Assembly: GCA_002342545.1 (NCBI GenBank)
Contig: DDQE01000023.1
Span: forward strand, 1-24,395
DNA length: 24,395 nucleotides
Direction: 5' to 3'
Origin: Caryophanales bacterium UBA2450
GTDB taxonomy: Bacteria > Bacillota_I > Bacilli_A > RFN20 > CAG-826
This document shows positions 23,527-24,395 of the stretch, piece by piece. Each line of letters begins with the position of its first letter. Within the stretch, counting starts at the first letter, position 1. The notes under the pieces are model-generated. The model was not told where the DNA came from, searched no databases, and was given only the letters and a program-made list of their open reading frames with translations. Position numbers and translations under genes: made by a program.

Positions 23527-23555
23527 ATTATAGCATTAGTCCTTAATACTATTAA
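23527..23555 (-). promoter_or_regulatory. Promoter of the nuclease-ATPase pair
   Basis: The minus strand has TGCTATAAT, a consensus extended -10 (TATAAT at 23527-23532), and TTAATA 17 bp upstream (23550-23555), a 4/6 match to the -35. Transcription would begin at or next to the ATG at 23519. Confidence 0.6.
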
Positions 23556-23560
23556 TACTA
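23543..23560. repeat. Tandem 9-bp direct repeat over the -35 of the defence operon
   Basis: TTAATACTA occurs twice in perfect tandem (23543-23551 and 23552-23560, + strand). It covers the -35 element and the spacer of the promoter at 23527-23555, as would fit a repressor site with two direct half-sites. It may also be a simple slippage duplication. Confidence 0.5.
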
Positions 23561-23597
23561 TATATATGATTATCGAAATATTATAACTTGAAAAACT

Positions 23598-23638
23598 AAA
23601 TTCCGTTTTTTGAATTAAAACATTATTTTTCGGAATTT
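23598..23638. repeat. 8-bp inverted repeat between the defence pair and the transposase
   Basis: AAATTCCG (23598-23605) and CGGAATTT (23631-23638) are perfect reverse complements 25 nt apart. They lie between the divergent nuclease and transposase genes. It could be part of an IS terminal region or a regulatory site; the other end of the IS is beyond the window, so no IS boundary can be fixed. Confidence 0.35.
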
Positions 23639-23680
23639 TCTCTTACAAATGTTATGTTTATTTTGTCTATGCTTCCGTCG

Positions 23681-23689
23681 AAAGGAGGT
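23681..23689 (+). promoter_or_regulatory. Strong ribosome binding site of the transposase
   Basis: AAAGGAGGT lies 6 nt before the ATG at 23696. It is a near-perfect Shine-Dalgarno sequence, unlike almost all other genes here, and it selects this start over the in-frame Met at codon 6. Confidence 0.75.
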
Positions 23690-23695
23690 CATCAT

Positions 23696-24395
23696 ATGAA
23701 ACAAAAGCATATGACAATTGAAATGAGAGAAAGAATCGAAAAAGGTATTAGAGAAGGCGAATCTTTAAAAGAAATAGCCAAAGCGATTGATAAAGATCCG
23801 ACCACCATATCAAAAGAAGTGTTGAAACATAGAAGCGAACTTGTACCTGAGACTAATTTTCAAGATGTTAGTCCTTGTACGAAATGCGAGCTATTTCATA
23901 AGTGCAAGTTAATGAAAATATGCAGCAACGAATGTCCAAACAAGCAATGTAGAAGTTGCCATAGAGTTGATGTTCCAAACCGCTGCACAATGTTTATAAA
24001 AACAAGATGCAAAAGGATAGATAGATTCCCATATGTCTGTAATGGATGCAAAAAAAGAAGCAGAACTTGCTTATTAAGAAAATTCGATTACATTCCTATA
24101 ATCGCTCAAAGAAGTTATGAAAAAGAACTCCATGAATCTAGACAAGGTCTGAATCTAACAGGTGAGGAATTTAAAGCAATTGATGAAGCGTTTAAAAACG
24201 GATTTGATAATGGACAATCTATCAATCATATAATCGCTAATAATCCAAGGTTAGGAATATCGGTTAAAACAGGATACAACTATGTCAATTCTGGCAACTT
24301 CCAGGTAAAACACAACGATCTTCCTAATTATTTGAATCATATTCTCAAAAAAAGGAAGATTATTTCTAAAGATTATGAATATCAAGAAAATAGAG
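23696..24395 (+). CDS. IS30-family transposase, 5' part, cut by the window end
   Basis: About 233 codons are visible, open to the last base. The N-terminal helix-turn-helix is typical of IS30: MTIEMRERIEKGIREGES (6-23) then LKEIAKAIDKDPTTISKEV (24-42). A cysteine-rich region follows (about 60-127, including CTKCELFHKC, CRSC and CNGCKKR), as in the IS30 transposases of Bacillota, which bear a zinc-binding segment there. Next come LTGEEFKAIDEAFKNGFDNGQSIN and the beginning of the second helical domain (SVKTGYNYV). The DDE catalytic core would lie beyond the window, so intactness cannot be judged. Codon use is AT-rich like the neighbours, but the start signal is much stronger. Transcribed divergently from the nuclease-ATPase pair. 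Confidence 0.88.
   Translation, partial: MKQKHMTIEMRERIEKGIREGESLKEIAKAIDKDPTTISKEVLKHRSELVPETNFQDVSPCTKCELFHKCKLMKICSNECPNKQCRSCHRVDVPNRCTMFIKTRCKRIDRFPYVCNGCKKRSRTCLLRKFDYIPIIAQRSYEKELHESRQGLNLTGEEFKAIDEAFKNGFDNGQSINHIIANNPRLGISVKTGYNYVNSGNFQVKHNDLPNYLNHILKKRKIISKDYEYQENR
23696..24395 (+). mobile_element. IS30-family insertion sequence, incomplete
   Basis: Deduced from the transposase only. Neither terminal inverted repeat nor a target duplication can be confirmed: the left end lies somewhere in 23520-23695 and the right end beyond the window. Confidence 0.6.

Noticed and set aside
1..24395. Mycoplasma-type code with TGA as tryptophan
   Set aside because: Several genes end at TGA in ATGA overlaps with the next start, and tryptophan is TGG where checked.

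Overview
AT-rich window encoding a surface-polysaccharide (capsule-like) locus, then a short accessory stretch at the right end. The very low G+C, a CDP-glycerol glycerophosphotransferase-type enzyme and a TupA-like ATP-grasp protein suggest a low-G+C Gram-positive bacterium (Bacillota, possibly near Erysipelotrichia/Mollicutes relatives). This assignment is an inference. TGA is used as a stop in several ATGA gene junctions and tryptophan is encoded by TGG where checked, so the code is standard, not the Mycoplasma code.

Layout, left to right. (1) 80-1936 (+): membrane-anchored NDP-sugar 4,6-dehydratase of the PglF/CapD type. (2) 10485 down to 1933 (-): a seven-gene operon coding for a membrane protein with a large ectodomain, a polymerase/GT4 fusion, a GT4 enzyme, a UDP-HexNAc 6-dehydrogenase, a GT2 enzyme, a DegT-type aminotransferase and the initiating sugar-phosphate transferase. 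(3) 10529-11647 (+): a lone GT4 gene, divergent from operon 2 across 43 bp and convergent with operon 1. (4) 19861 down to 11644 (-): an eight-gene operon coding for a Wzx flippase, a DUF6270 protein, a TupA-like ATP-grasp enzyme, a glycerophosphotransferase, a GT2 enzyme, an FdtB-like aminotransferase, an FdtA-like ketoisomerase and a GT4 enzyme. (5) 20511 down to 20002 (-): a DNA-deoxyinosine (hypoxanthine) glycosylase with a 39-codon ORF or remnant just upstream. (6) 23519 down to 20749 (-): a two-gene SMC-like ATPase plus Cap4/DUF4297-type nuclease pair resembling Lamassu-family anti-phage defence. (7) 23696 to the window end (+): the 5' part of an IS30-family transposase.

How the glycan genes fit together (inference from families): the 4,6-dehydratase and the 2614-3735 aminotransferase would make a UDP-4-amino-4,6-dideoxy-HexNAc. 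The sugar transferase would load the first sugar onto undecaprenyl phosphate, and GT2 and GT4 enzymes would extend the unit. Wzx would flip it and the Wzy-like half of the fusion protein would polymerise it. A uronic acid (HexNAcA), an amino-dideoxy sugar from the FdtA/FdtB pair, glycerol phosphate and possibly an amide-linked amino acid (TupA-like ligase) would decorate it. No N-acetyltransferase for either amino sugar is present, so free amines beside carboxylates or phosphates, that is a zwitterionic polymer, are possible.

Regulatory structure is visible. There are extended -10 promoters before the 80, 19861 and 23519 starts, some so close that the mRNAs would be nearly leaderless. A strong hairpin-T-tract terminator for the first gene lies inside the coding sequence of the convergent sugar transferase. 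Many genes overlap at ATGA junctions. No tRNA, rRNA or CRISPR array was seen, and there is no gene-free stretch longer than about 300 bases.
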